A stretch of 64,000 bases of DNA from NCBI GenBank assembly GCA_018648805.1, contig JABGQM010000001.1, positions 37,896 to 101,895 on the forward strand. The letters are read 5' to 3'. The stretch comes from Verrucomicrobiota bacterium (lineage in GTDB: Bacteria; Verrucomicrobiota; Kiritimatiellia; UBA8416; JABMPJ01). The notes beneath the pieces were generated by a model. That model made no database searches, had not been told where the DNA came from, and worked only from the letters and a program-made list of their open reading frames with translations. The translations under genes and the position numbers were made by a program. Shown piece by piece: positions 24,859 through 33,528 of the stretch (positions are counted from its first letter, which is position 1; each line of letters starts with the position of its first letter).

Positions 24859-27535
24859 CGACCTCCCCGGCCGTCATGAGGAGTCGGTCATTGGCTTCTT
24901 TCAGTGCTTCGCGCGTATTCACCACCTCGGTGATATCCACAAAGGTCATGACGGCGCCCTCAATCACATTGGCGATCGTGCGATAGGGCTGAATCCGGAG
25001 CGTGTACCACTTGTCCGCCGTGGTCTGCACCTCCACCTCTTTGGAGATCAGCGTGTCCAGCACGGCCTGCGTGTCCTCCACCAGACGGTCGTAGCCCGTC
25101 AGGTTGGACACAATGTGCGCCACCGGCCGCCCCGCATCGGCCGGGATCAGATTGATGATCTCGTTGGCCGTCGGGGTGAAGCGCAGGATGCGCAGTTGAT
25201 GATCCACAAAGACGGTGGCAATCCCGGTGCCGGCCAGCAGGTTGTTCATGTCGTTATTGACCTCCGTCAGATCCAGCATCTTGATTTGCAGTTCGGTATT
25301 AACCGTGGAGAGCTCTTCGTTGACCGATTGCAGTTCCTCCTTGGATGTTTCGAGCTCCTCGTTGGTGGATTGCATCTCCTCGTTGACCGACTGCAATTCC
25401 TCGTTGGAGGATTTGAGCTCTTCGTTGGAACTCTGCATTTCCTCGTTCGCGCTCTGGAGATATTCCTCCTTAGCGCGCAATTCCTGCTGGAGTGCCGCCA
25501 CGCGGGCGTCGGGGTCCGGCGTCGGCCCGCTGACTTCTGATGCATGACCTCTGACGTCTGATCCGGCTGGCACTTCCTCCAGAATAACCAGGAAGAGCGG
25601 CGACTCCGGCGAGGCGCCGGCACCGCTCGTGACGGGACGCACCGTTAGATTGACGGTGGTATAATGGCCGTTGGTTTTGACGCTCAGCCCCGCATGACAC
25701 ACCGTCTCTTTGATTCCGGCGGCTTTGTGCAGGGCCATGGTCAGCTCATTTCGCAATCCTTCACGGGCCATCTTCAGGATGTTGTTGATACCCGCCTCGC
25801 CGGGCGCCGGTTCCAGGAACAGGCCGGTGCGGCCATGCAGATAGAAGATGTCGCCTTGCCTGTTGACCAATGCACCCGCCGCGATGACCTGCTGTAGAAG
25901 CGCCTGTTCGGTCAACTCGCGCAACGGCGGCTTTTCGGGATAGGTTGTATTGCCGCCAGCTACCGACGGATGCGCCCTATCCGCCGCGGCTATGTGCGGA
26001 ACAAAACTGTCAATCGCCCCGCGCCGTGTGCCGGCAAGGTCTGCTTTGCGCTGATAGAGCTTCTGCTTGCGGTCCAGCGAGGAAAACAGGCCGTCGAAAT
26101 CACCGGTGGTTTCAGACGTGCCCAGGAAGAGCGTGCCGCCCGGATTCAGCGCGTAGTGGAACAGCGGAATGAGCTTCTTCTGCAACATAGTGCCCATATA
26201 AATCATGACGTTGCGGCAACTGATCAGGTCGAGCTTCGAGAAGGGCGGATCCTTGATCACGTTCTGCTCGGAGAAGACCACCATATCGCGGATGCTTTTG
26301 TGGACACGGTAAGTGATACCGCCGGGCTCGATCGTGAAGAAGCGGGCCAGCCGTTCGGGGGAGATGTCGGTGACGATGCTGGCCGGATAAATCCCGGCGC
26401 GGGCGGTGGAGATGGCCTGGCTATCAATGTCGGTGGCGAAGAGCTGAATCGTGAAACTCTTTTTGCGTGCCTCCACGCCCTCCGCCAGAAGAATGGCGAG
26501 CGAATAGGCCTCCTCGCCGGTCGAGCAGCCCGGCGTCCAGATGCGGATCGCGGCCTCTTCGCTCTTGTTGGACAGAATCTTTGGCACCACCTTTTCCTCC
26601 ACGATCCGGAAGGCCTCCGGGTCGCGGAAGAAACTGGTCACGCCAATCAGCAGGTCGCGGAAGAGCGCCTGCACCTCAGCGGCATCGCGTTGCAGATGCT
26701 TGACGTAGTCGTCGATCACTTCGATCTGGTTGACGGCCATGCGCCGCTCAATACGCCGGTTGATCGTGCTCGGCTTGTAGTAGGAAAAGTCGTGACCGGT
26801 CTGGGTGCGCAAGAGAACGAAGATCTTCTTCATCGCGGTCTCGGGCAGGGGTTCCGTGGCCGTGACCTTCCGGTAGGCTTTGCCGAAGGCCTGGGCCGCA
26901 TAGGCGATGATTTTGTCTGGCATCTCGCCGGGCACAAGTTCGAAGTCGACCAGACCGGTGGTGATGGCGCTGCACGGCATGCCGTCGTATTCGGTGGATT
27001 CAGGCTTTTGGGCCACAACCATGCCGCCCTCGCCCTTAATGGCCCGCACGCCTGCGGTCCCATCGCTGCCCGTGCCGGAAAGCACGACGCCAATTGCCCG
27101 CTCGTGCTGATCCTTGGCGAGCGAACGAAAGAAGAAGTCGATCGGCAGCCGCTGACCGCGCGGCGCGGCGGGTTCCAACAGTTGGAGCGTTCCGTTGATA
27201 AAAGCCATATCGCGGTTGGGCGGGATGATATAGACACAGTCGGGCTGCACCGTCATCCCGTCCGTGACCTCAAACACCTGCATGCGGGTGTAGCGCCGGA
27301 TCAGGTCGGTGAGGATGCTTGTGTGGTCCGGAGCCAGATGTTGAACCAGCACAAAGGCCATGCCGGGATTCGAGTTAGTAGGCATGCCGGAAAAGAACAT
27401 CTCGAACGCCGCGAGTCCGCCGGCCGAAGCGCCGATGCCAACAATGGGGAAATTCTCCGCAGCTGCGACGGGTTCGTCCGACGCCGGCGGATTGCTGTGT
27501 TTCTCTTTCTGAGGGGCCCGCTTCTTTTTGGTCAT
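24848..27535 (-). CDS. CheB-CheR-PAS fusion (chemotaxis methylesterase/methyltransferase-type signalling protein)
   Basis: 895 residues from the ATG at 27535, chosen for AAGGAG eight bases upstream; an in-frame ATG at 27571 is an alternative. CheB-type methylesterase first (VGIGASAGGLAAFE with Ser37; VVLSGTGSDGTAGVRAI), then a CheR methyltransferase (FFRDPEAFRIVEEKVVP, IWTPGCSTGEEAYSLAILL, KLDLISCRNVMIYM). A long coiled coil of repeated SANEEMQSSNEELKSSNEE-type heptads follows, then a C-terminal PAS domain. Such fusions usually act outside flagellar chemotaxis; no receptor or CheA gene is near. Pairs with the downstream hybrid kinase. Confidence 0.94.
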   Translation of the reverse strand: MTKKKRAPQKEKHSNPPASDEPVAAAENFPIVGIGASAGGLAAFEMFFSGMPTNSNPGMAFVLVQHLAPDHTSILTDLIRRYTRMQVFEVTDGMTVQPDCVYIIPPNRDMAFINGTLQLLEPAAPRGQRLPIDFFFRSLAKDQHERAIGVVLSGTGSDGTAGVRAIKGEGGMVVAQKPESTEYDGMPCSAITTGLVDFELVPGEMPDKIIAYAAQAFGKAYRKVTATEPLPETAMKKIFVLLRTQTGHDFSYYKPSTINRRIERRMAVNQIEVIDDYVKHLQRDAAEVQALFRDLLIGVTSFFRDPEAFRIVEEKVVPKILSNKSEEAAIRIWTPGCSTGEEAYSLAILLAEGVEARKKSFTIQLFATDIDSQAISTARAGIYPASIVTDISPERLARFFTIEPGGITYRVHKSIRDMVVFSEQNVIKDPPFSKLDLISCRNVMIYMGTMLQKKLIPLFHYALNPGGTLFLGTSETTGDFDGLFSSLDRKQKLYQRKADLAGTRRGAIDSFVPHIAAADRAHPSVAGGNTTYPEKPPLRELTEQALLQQVIAAGALVNRQGDIFYLHGRTGLFLEPAPGEAGINNILKMAREGLRNELTMALHKAAGIKETVCHAGLSVKTNGHYTTVNLTVRPVTSGAGASPESPLFLVILEEVPAGSDVRGHASEVSGPTPDPDARVAALQQELRAKEEYLQSANEEMQSSNEELKSSNEELQSVNEEMQSTNEELETSKEELQSVNEELSTVNTELQIKMLDLTEVNNDMNNLLAGTGIATVFVDHQLRILRFTPTANEIINLIPADAGRPVAHIVSNLTGYDRLVEDTQAVLDTLISKEVEVQTTADKWYTLRIQPYRTIANVIEGAVMTFVDITEVVNTREALKEANDRLLMTAGEVDDE

Positions 27536-27768
27536 AATGTCAGTCTCCTTTGACGCAGGCTCAGTCTGCACCCCCCGTTAGTGAAATGAAAGCCTATTTC
27601 ATTTGGCGCACTCTTCCGCAGAATCAGTGGGGGAAATGGGAAGCGGCATGGGGGATATATTGCCCATCGAATTTCGCCTCCCGAGAAGAACCCCACTGGT
27701 TACTTGGAGCAGATCCGATAGTGGGGCGCAACACATTGCCTCTTCACCCCCAAACAGCGTCCAATTCA

Positions 27769-27788
27769 CCTGCCAGCAAGCTGGCAGG
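27769..27788. repeat. Short perfect hairpin in the gap after the SGNH remnant
   Basis: CCTGCCAGC-AA-GCTGGCAGG (27769-27788) is a perfect 9-bp inverted repeat with a two-base centre. It lies between the CheB-CheR start and the SGNH remnant and has no T tract on either side. It could be a cruciform or a weak transcription stop. Confidence 0.5.
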
Positions 27789-27835
27789 GGTCCTACTGCT
27801 GCAAGCTTAACGGTTACTGAGTCCCGCCCTTAGCC

Positions 27836-28114
27836 TTACTCTCCCTTAATGACGGGGAGATTTGCTTCTGACACGCCGAGGGTCTTGAGGATGCCTCTGG
27901 CCATCATTCGGTTGCCAAGGGCATTCATGTGAACACCATCGCGCGTGAGCTGCTTGCCTTTGGGTGCGGCTGCCGGGAATGTCTTGAGCGATTCCTGCAT
28001 GTCGGCATTCAGGTCTGCCAGCAGACACTTCTCGGTCTTAGCCTGCTCCCTCAGGAATGTGTTGTAAGGCGCAAGCTTCTGATTCAGGTCATTCGCCTGC
28101 GTCTCTTTGATCAG
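27836..28114 (-). pseudogene. 3' remnant of an SGNH/GDSL hydrolase gene
   Basis: Translating the minus strand in the frame ending at the TAA at 27836-27838 gives a coherent C-terminal piece of about 91 residues, containing QANDLNQKLAPYNTFLREQA, KGKQLTRDGVHMNALGNRMM and ARGILKTLGVSEANL. DGVHMNALGN is the block V Asp-x-x-His region of SGNH esterases. Just upstream the frame meets a TGA (28115-28117), there is no credible start, and blocks I-III (GDS, G, GxND) are missing; the rhamnosidase gene ends only 30 bases further up. So this is the tail of a deleted or rearranged gene that probably once followed the rhamnosidase. Confidence 0.72.
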
Positions 28115-28145
28115 TCAAACCGTCACGGCACGTTGCTAGAAGAAC

Positions 28146-31100
28146 CTATCTGACCATGAACTCATGCGTGCCCGGACCGACGGGGTAAACAAACGTGCCG
28201 TCACGCTGCTCGAGTCTGCAAGGGGTTCTGCCCACGAACAGCTCTGGGGCTTTCGCCCCGGATGTTGGCACAATGAGGGTTGCCGTCGTATTGGGCGGAA
28301 CGGTTGCCCTGACCACCAGGCCGTCGTCACGCTTCTCCCAGCCGCTGGCAGCCTTGCCATACGGCGTCTCCAATTCCGCCGAGGCCTGCGTTAGTGGGCC
28401 TCCCGGATGGGGTTGAATGAAGAAATGCTTGTAACCGGGCGTCGCCGCGTCCGGCGCAAGGCCTGCGACACGCTCGTACATCCACTGCCCGACGGCACCA
28501 TAGGCATAGTGATTGAATGAGTTCATGCCGGCATTGCCAAACCCCTTGTCGTGGCTGTAGCTGTTCCAGCGTTCCCACATGGTCGTCGCGCCCTGGTGAA
28601 TCGAATAGAACCATGAGGGATAGGTTTCCTTGAAGACCACCTGATACGCCACATCCGCATGCCCCTCCTCTTCCAGCACAAGTGCGATAAGCGGTGTACC
28701 GAGAAAACCGGTGCCCAGATGTCCGCCCGCCTGATCGATGAGTTTTAGCAGATTTGTGACCGCACCGGATCGGAGCTCCGGCTTGAGAAGATCGTAACCG
28801 AGAAACATCAGATACCCCGTTTGCGTCTCCTTCTTGAGCTTGCCTGTAGTGTCAAAGAAGGTCGAAGACACCACGGCACGAATGTCGCCATGGAGTTTTC
28901 TGTAACGGGCGGCATCCGCCTGCTTGCCAAGCGCCGTGGCAGCCTGCTCCATGATGCGGGCACACCGGCCAAAGTAGGCCGTGGAAATATAGTCGTGGCC
29001 CGTTCCCTTTTTGTAAGGAACCAACCAGTCCCCATACCCCTTGCGGGTGACGATGAAGTTCTTAGCCTGCCGCTCGTAGGCTGCCGTCCACTGCTTCATC
29101 ATATCGTAATTCTCTTCAAGCACATCCCGATGGCCCGTCCTGACGTACACATCCCAGGGCGACACAACGCCAACATCGCCCCAGCCGGGACTACCCGCGC
29201 CACAGCCTGTATCAGGCACCACATTAGGAATGAGGCCATTTTTCTGTTCTTCGCGCAGACTCTGAAGCCAGCTCATCCAGAAGGAATGCACGTCGTAATT
29301 GAACAGTGATGTCGGCCCGAACACCTGCGCGTCACCGGTCCATCCAAGGCGCTCGTCGCGTTGTGGACAATCAGTCGGGATATCCAAATAGTTCCCGCGC
29401 TGTCCCCAGGTAATGTTCTTCTGCAGCTTGTTAAGCAGCGCATGGGACGACCTGAAGGTGCCTGATTGCGGAAATGCGGAATGCAGCACAACACCTGTCA
29501 CCCAGTCTGGCTGCGGCTGACTGCCCTCCGGCAGCCCGCTCAACTCGACGTAGCGGTAACCGAAGAAGGTAAATGTGGGATGCCAGGTCACCGTGCCGGT
29601 CTTGGCGGGGGTATAGTAGGCTGTGGAATGGGCCGCACGATAGTTCGCCGTATAGAGCGTGCCATCCTTGTTAAGCATTTCCGCGAACCGCACCGTGATC
29701 TTTTCGCCCTGATTGACCGACATGCTGAGGCGTGGCCAACCGACCATGTTCTGACCCAGATCAAAGACGTATCGGCCCGGCGCAGGCTCCGTGAGCTTTA
29801 GCGTGGCAAGCTCCTCGGTGGCACGCACAGGATAATGCCGCTTCGGCACCAGTGGCGGATCGGCCTGAAGCGCTTCGAGGATGACACCCGCCCAGGCCGA
29901 ATCGTCGAATCCGATCTGGTTCCAACCAGGCATCTCCATCGCGGCATCGTATACCTCACCGTGATAGATACTGGAATACCGTATCGGCCCGGCATTACAG
30001 GCCTTCCAGCTGCTGTCGGTGACAACCGTCTCTGTGCTGCCGTCGGCAAGCGTTATTTCAAGCCGGAGCAACAGCATGGGCTTGGCCGCCGGATAGACGA
30101 ACCGCTTCCGCATCATGGCCCCCGCGTACCAGCCTTCGCCGAGAATCGCCCCCACCACATTCGCGCCCTTCTGAATCCTATCCGTCACATCATAGGTCAG
30201 GGTCTCAATGCGCTTATGGTACGGCGTCCAGCCGGGCGCCATGTAGTCTTTGCCTACCTTGTGTCCATTGAGATAGACCTCGTAAACGCCCTTTGCGGTC
30301 ACATGCAGGCGCGCCGAGCGAACCGCCGCTTTGAGCTCAAACTCGCGACGCAAATGCTCCGGCACAAACTTCATGGGCGTCTTCTTGCCGCTCGAGCCAT
30401 GATGTTTGCCGGTGGCCAGATCGAAGACACCATTCTCCGGGATGCTTTTCCTTGCCGCCTTCCCGTCAACGCGGTATTCGAGATCGAGTGTCTTCACAAC
30501 GCCAAATGCAGGATCGCTGCCCGCGACCTCGTTGCCCGCCTTCACGCTGGTGTTACCACTGGCAACCTGCTGCTGGAACTTCTTCGTGAGATCAATCTGT
30601 CTTGCCGGATCACCTTTGACGCCATAGACCGCCTTGATGATGACAAGCTTGGGGCTCTTGCGGGCGGATACCGGCTCTGGCGGGCGGCTCTCTGCTTCCC
30701 CCATCCGAATCCACTGGGCCTTCCAGTCCGCGTTCTCCAGCAACCCCAACTCGAAGCTCGCCGGGGCCGTCCATTCCGACTCGCGCCCCTTCTCGTCCCA
30801 GAACTTGACCCGCCATGAGACCTTCTGACCCGACGCTAGCGCTTTGCCGGCATAGGGGATCCATACAGACTGATCTGAGTTGACCCTGCCGCTGTCCCAG
30901 AGGTCGGGGTCTCTCTCCAACCGCTCCAGGCTTGTCGCAACGACAATGTGATACGCGGTCTGCGCTTGCACCTCGCCGTTAGCGGGCAGTTTCCATGAAA
31001 AAGTTGGCGTGGCATCGTAGAAACCAATGGGGTTCCTAAACCCTTCGCTCACCACCAAGTCGACCGGTGCCGCCCCTGCCCCCACCGCATAAGAGCAACA

Positions 31101-31160
31101 CGCGCTCATCAGAACCGCTACTGCCAGAACTATCACTCGCTTCATGAATGTGCCTTTCAC
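28146..31160 (-). CDS. Secreted GH78 alpha-L-rhamnosidase
   Basis: 1004 residues with a signal peptide (MKRVIVLAVAVLMSACCSYA; starts at 31160 and 31145 both possible). An N-terminal fibronectin-like domain (LVVSEGFRNPIGFYDATPTFSWKLP) is followed by Bac_rhamnosid_N (FELKAAVRSARLHVTAKGVYEVYLNGHKVG...WTPYHKRIETLTYDVTD), the concanavalin-like domain and the (alpha/alpha)6 barrel. The barrel carries DIPTDCPQRDERLGWTGD (acid residues near 597), a W.DVGVVSPWDVY block and a TTMWERWNSYSH motif. Between residues about 175 and 260 lies an inserted beta-rich segment (IIKAVYGVKGDPARQIDLTKKF). It hydrolyses terminal alpha-L-rhamnose from plant or algal glycans. The SGNH remnant follows. Confidence 0.93.
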   Translation of the reverse strand: MKGTFMKRVIVLAVAVLMSACCSYAVGAGAAPVDLVVSEGFRNPIGFYDATPTFSWKLPANGEVQAQTAYHIVVATSLERLERDPDLWDSGRVNSDQSVWIPYAGKALASGQKVSWRVKFWDEKGRESEWTAPASFELGLLENADWKAQWIRMGEAESRPPEPVSARKSPKLVIIKAVYGVKGDPARQIDLTKKFQQQVASGNTSVKAGNEVAGSDPAFGVVKTLDLEYRVDGKAARKSIPENGVFDLATGKHHGSSGKKTPMKFVPEHLRREFELKAAVRSARLHVTAKGVYEVYLNGHKVGKDYMAPGWTPYHKRIETLTYDVTDRIQKGANVVGAILGEGWYAGAMMRKRFVYPAAKPMLLLRLEITLADGSTETVVTDSSWKACNAGPIRYSSIYHGEVYDAAMEMPGWNQIGFDDSAWAGVILEALQADPPLVPKRHYPVRATEELATLKLTEPAPGRYVFDLGQNMVGWPRLSMSVNQGEKITVRFAEMLNKDGTLYTANYRAAHSTAYYTPAKTGTVTWHPTFTFFGYRYVELSGLPEGSQPQPDWVTGVVLHSAFPQSGTFRSSHALLNKLQKNITWGQRGNYLDIPTDCPQRDERLGWTGDAQVFGPTSLFNYDVHSFWMSWLQSLREEQKNGLIPNVVPDTGCGAGSPGWGDVGVVSPWDVYVRTGHRDVLEENYDMMKQWTAAYERQAKNFIVTRKGYGDWLVPYKKGTGHDYISTAYFGRCARIMEQAATALGKQADAARYRKLHGDIRAVVSSTFFDTTGKLKKETQTGYLMFLGYDLLKPELRSGAVTNLLKLIDQAGGHLGTGFLGTPLIALVLEEEGHADVAYQVVFKETYPSWFYSIHQGATTMWERWNSYSHDKGFGNAGMNSFNHYAYGAVGQWMYERVAGLAPDAATPGYKHFFIQPHPGGPLTQASAELETPYGKAASGWEKRDDGLVVRATVPPNTTATLIVPTSGAKAPELFVGRTPCRLEQRDGTFVYPVGPGTHEFMVR

Positions 31161-31199
31161 GCTGATTGATCCATAAGGTTGTGCTCCAGCACCGTCCTG

Positions 31200-31230
31200 C
31201 CAACCCCTCTTCTATCCCGCTATGGGTTGG
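31200..31230 (-). terminator. Hairpin downstream of the E2 gene
   Basis: CCAACCC (31200-31206) and GGGTTGG (31224-31230) form a perfect 7-bp stem with a 17-base loop, 24 bases beyond the E2 stop on the minus strand. No T tract follows, so termination is only a possibility. Confidence 0.3.
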
Positions 31231-31253
31231 TCGGGCCGCCAGGTCACCAACAA

Positions 31254-32534
31254 CTAGATCAGGTCTTCCGCCGTCAGCGCCAGGACGCCCTCTTGCATTC
31301 CCTGGAAGAACCGTCCGGCCATGGCGCCGTCGATGACGCGGTGGTCGAATGAGAGGCTGAGGTAGAGGGTGTCGGCGAAACGGAACGAGTCGCCGTCGGG
31401 CACGGGCTGCTTGGTGATCGCGCCCATGCCCAGAATGGCGACCTGGGGCTGGTTGATGATGGGGGTCCCGAAGAGCGACCCAAAGGTTCCGAAGTTGGAG
31501 ATCGTGAAGGTGCCACCATCAATGTCCTCGCGGGCCAGCTGACGGTTGCGTGCCAGGTGGACCAGGCGGTCGAGATCCTTGGCAATCTCCGGCAGGGAGC
31601 GTGTGTCCGTGTTGCGGATCACCGGCACCACCAGGCTCTCATCCGGTAGAGCCACGGCACACCCGACATTGATTGCGTCGCGCTGGAGGATATAGGAACC
31701 GAAGGCCGACGCATTGACATTGGGGAAGCGGCGCAGCAGCTTCCCGGTCACCGAGAGCATGATCGTGGTGTAGGTGATGTTGACGCCGTGGGTGGCCTTG
31801 AACTCCTCTTTGAGGCCGTTGCGCAGCGCCACAAGCTGGGTCACGTCGAGCGCGTGGACCATGGTGACATGCGCACTGGTGTGGATCGACTGTACCATGT
31901 GATCCGCAATACTGCGTCGAATCGAGCTCATCGGCACAACGTGCCCATGCTCCTTGAGGGCATCCACATCGACCGGGTCGCGTGTCGAAGAGGTGCCGGA
32001 CGCGCCTGTTGTGGCGGGGCGGGTGGCGATATACTCGATCAGGTCATGTCGCGTGACGCGACCCTGTTGGCCGGTCCCGTTGAGGGCTTCCAGCTCACTC
32101 ATACTGACGTTGTGGCGCAGGGCGATACGCGCCACGCTGGGAGAGAGCCAGTCGCGCGCCATATCGGGTAGGGCGGCCGAGAGATCCGCACCGCCGGGAC
32201 GCGAGGACGCGTCCTTGCGTTCTGTCGGTTCGGGCTCAACGACGGCATCGGCGCGTTCGGCCGCGATGGCATTCTGGCTGACATGGACATCATCCTCGGT
32301 TTCAATCGTGGCGATGGAGGTGCCGACCTCGGCGGTTTCGCCCTCAGCGGTGATGAGCTCAACCACAGTGCCCTCCGCCGGGCTGCCGACTTCGAAGGTG
32401 ACCTTGTCGCTTTCAACTTCGACCAGGGTCTCGTCAGCCTGCACACGCTCGCCCACAGCCTTGTGCCATCGGATCACGGTGCCCTCGGCAATGCTCTGTC
32501 CCATGTGCGGCATCAGTACCGGTGCTTTATTCAT
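31254..32534 (-). CDS. Dihydrolipoyl acyltransferase (E2) of a 2-oxoacid/acetoin dehydrogenase complex
   Basis: 426 residues from the ATG at 32534, preferred because TAGGAGAGC (overlapping the E1-beta stop) supplies its ribosome-binding site. One lipoyl domain at the N-terminus (LVEVESDKVTFEVGSPAEG, lipoyl Lys44), a peripheral subunit-binding domain (LSPSVARIALRHNVSMSELEALNGTGQQGRVTRHDLIEYI, about 135-175) and the catalytic domain ending in SLSFDHRVIDGAMAG with the HxxxDG motif (His398, Asp402). It transfers the acyl group from E1 to CoA. No E3 gene is present in the window. Whether the substrate is pyruvate, a branched-chain acid or acetoin is not decided by the sequence seen. Confidence 0.92.
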   Translation of the reverse strand: MNKAPVLMPHMGQSIAEGTVIRWHKAVGERVQADETLVEVESDKVTFEVGSPAEGTVVELITAEGETAEVGTSIATIETEDDVHVSQNAIAAERADAVVEPEPTERKDASSRPGGADLSAALPDMARDWLSPSVARIALRHNVSMSELEALNGTGQQGRVTRHDLIEYIATRPATTGASGTSSTRDPVDVDALKEHGHVVPMSSIRRSIADHMVQSIHTSAHVTMVHALDVTQLVALRNGLKEEFKATHGVNITYTTIMLSVTGKLLRRFPNVNASAFGSYILQRDAINVGCAVALPDESLVVPVIRNTDTRSLPEIAKDLDRLVHLARNRQLAREDIDGGTFTISNFGTFGSLFGTPIINQPQVAILGMGAITKQPVPDGDSFRFADTLYLSLSFDHRVIDGAMAGRFFQGMQEGVLALTAEDLI

Positions 32535-32544
32535 CGACGCTCTC

Positions 32545-33528
32545 CTAGAATTCAATCAACTGGCGTAGGGCGGTGGCAATCGCAGGGGCGCTGGGCCGAT
32601 AACGATTCTCGAGTGTTGCCGAGAAGGGGATGGGGGTATCCGGGGCGGTCAGTCGCCGCACGGGGGCATCAAGCAGATGGAAGGCCGACTCAGTGATGGC
32701 GGCCGAGATCTCGGCCGCGAAGCCACAGGTCTTCCAGCCTTCGCTCACGACCAGGGCGCGGCCTGTGGCGGCCACGGCGGCCAGGATCGTATCAAGGTCG
32801 TAGGGCTTCAGGCTGCGCAGGTCGAGCACCATGACTTCGTAGCCATCCGATGCCTGCAGTTCGCCCGCGGCACGCAGGGCCTCGTGCACCATGGCGCCGT
32901 AGGCGATCACGACCGCGTCCTGGCCCTCATGGCAGACCCGTGCCTTGCCGATCGGCACCGGCTCCAGCTCGTCGCTGACGCGCTCCTTGACGGTCCGGTA
33001 GATCGTCTTGTTCTCCATGTAGACCACCGGGTTGGGGTCGGCCACGGCGCTGACGATGAGGGCACGTGCATCCGACGGAAAGGCCGGATAGACCACCTTG
33101 ACCCCGGGCATATGGCAGAAGAAGCTCTCCAGCTCCTCGGAGTGGAAGGGACCGCCGCCACTGCCGCCGCCGCTTGGCGCGCGGATCACCATGGGAACCG
33201 CATTGCCGGTGCGGTAGTGCCGTGTGCCGGCGTTGTTGAGCAGCTGGTGAAGCGCGGTCGTGATGAAATCGGCGAACTGCATCTCCACGATCGGGTGTAG
33301 GCCCTGGGTGGCCATGCCGATCGCACAGCCGAGCATAGCCGACTCACAGATGGGGGTATCGAATACCCGCTCACAACCGAAAGTCTCCTGTAGTCCGTCG
33401 GTCAGCTTGAAGGCGCCACCGAAGGCGCCGACATCCTGTCCAAACAACAGGGCCGTGGGATCGTGTTCCAGAACATGCTGCAGTCCCTCGCGAATGCCTT
33501 GCAGATAGTTGATCTCACGCATCGGCAT
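32545..33528 (-). CDS. 2-oxoacid/acetoin dehydrogenase E1 component, beta subunit
   Basis: 327 residues. REINYLQGIREGLQHVLEHDPTALLFGQDVGAFGGAFKLTDGLQETFGCERVFDTPICESAMLGCAIGMATQGLHPIVEMQFADF is the standard transketolase-like beta-subunit start, and VVSEGWKTCGFAAEISAAITE marks the C-terminal domain. It pairs with E1-alpha to form the thiamine diphosphate site. The start overlaps the E1-alpha end by 14 bases; a second ATG two codons later (33522) is equally usable. Confidence 0.94.
   Translation of the reverse strand: MPMREINYLQGIREGLQHVLEHDPTALLFGQDVGAFGGAFKLTDGLQETFGCERVFDTPICESAMLGCAIGMATQGLHPIVEMQFADFITTALHQLLNNAGTRHYRTGNAVPMVIRAPSGGGSGGGPFHSEELESFFCHMPGVKVVYPAFPSDARALIVSAVADPNPVVYMENKTIYRTVKERVSDELEPVPIGKARVCHEGQDAVVIAYGAMVHEALRAAGELQASDGYEVMVLDLRSLKPYDLDTILAAVAATGRALVVSEGWKTCGFAAEISAAITESAFHLLDAPVRRLTAPDTPIPFSATLENRYRPSAPAIATALRQLIEF

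Noticed and set aside
25970..27553. 527-codon open frame on the plus strand
   Set aside because: It is the antisense shadow of the CheB-CheR-PAS gene, which has full domain motifs and a ribosome-binding site.
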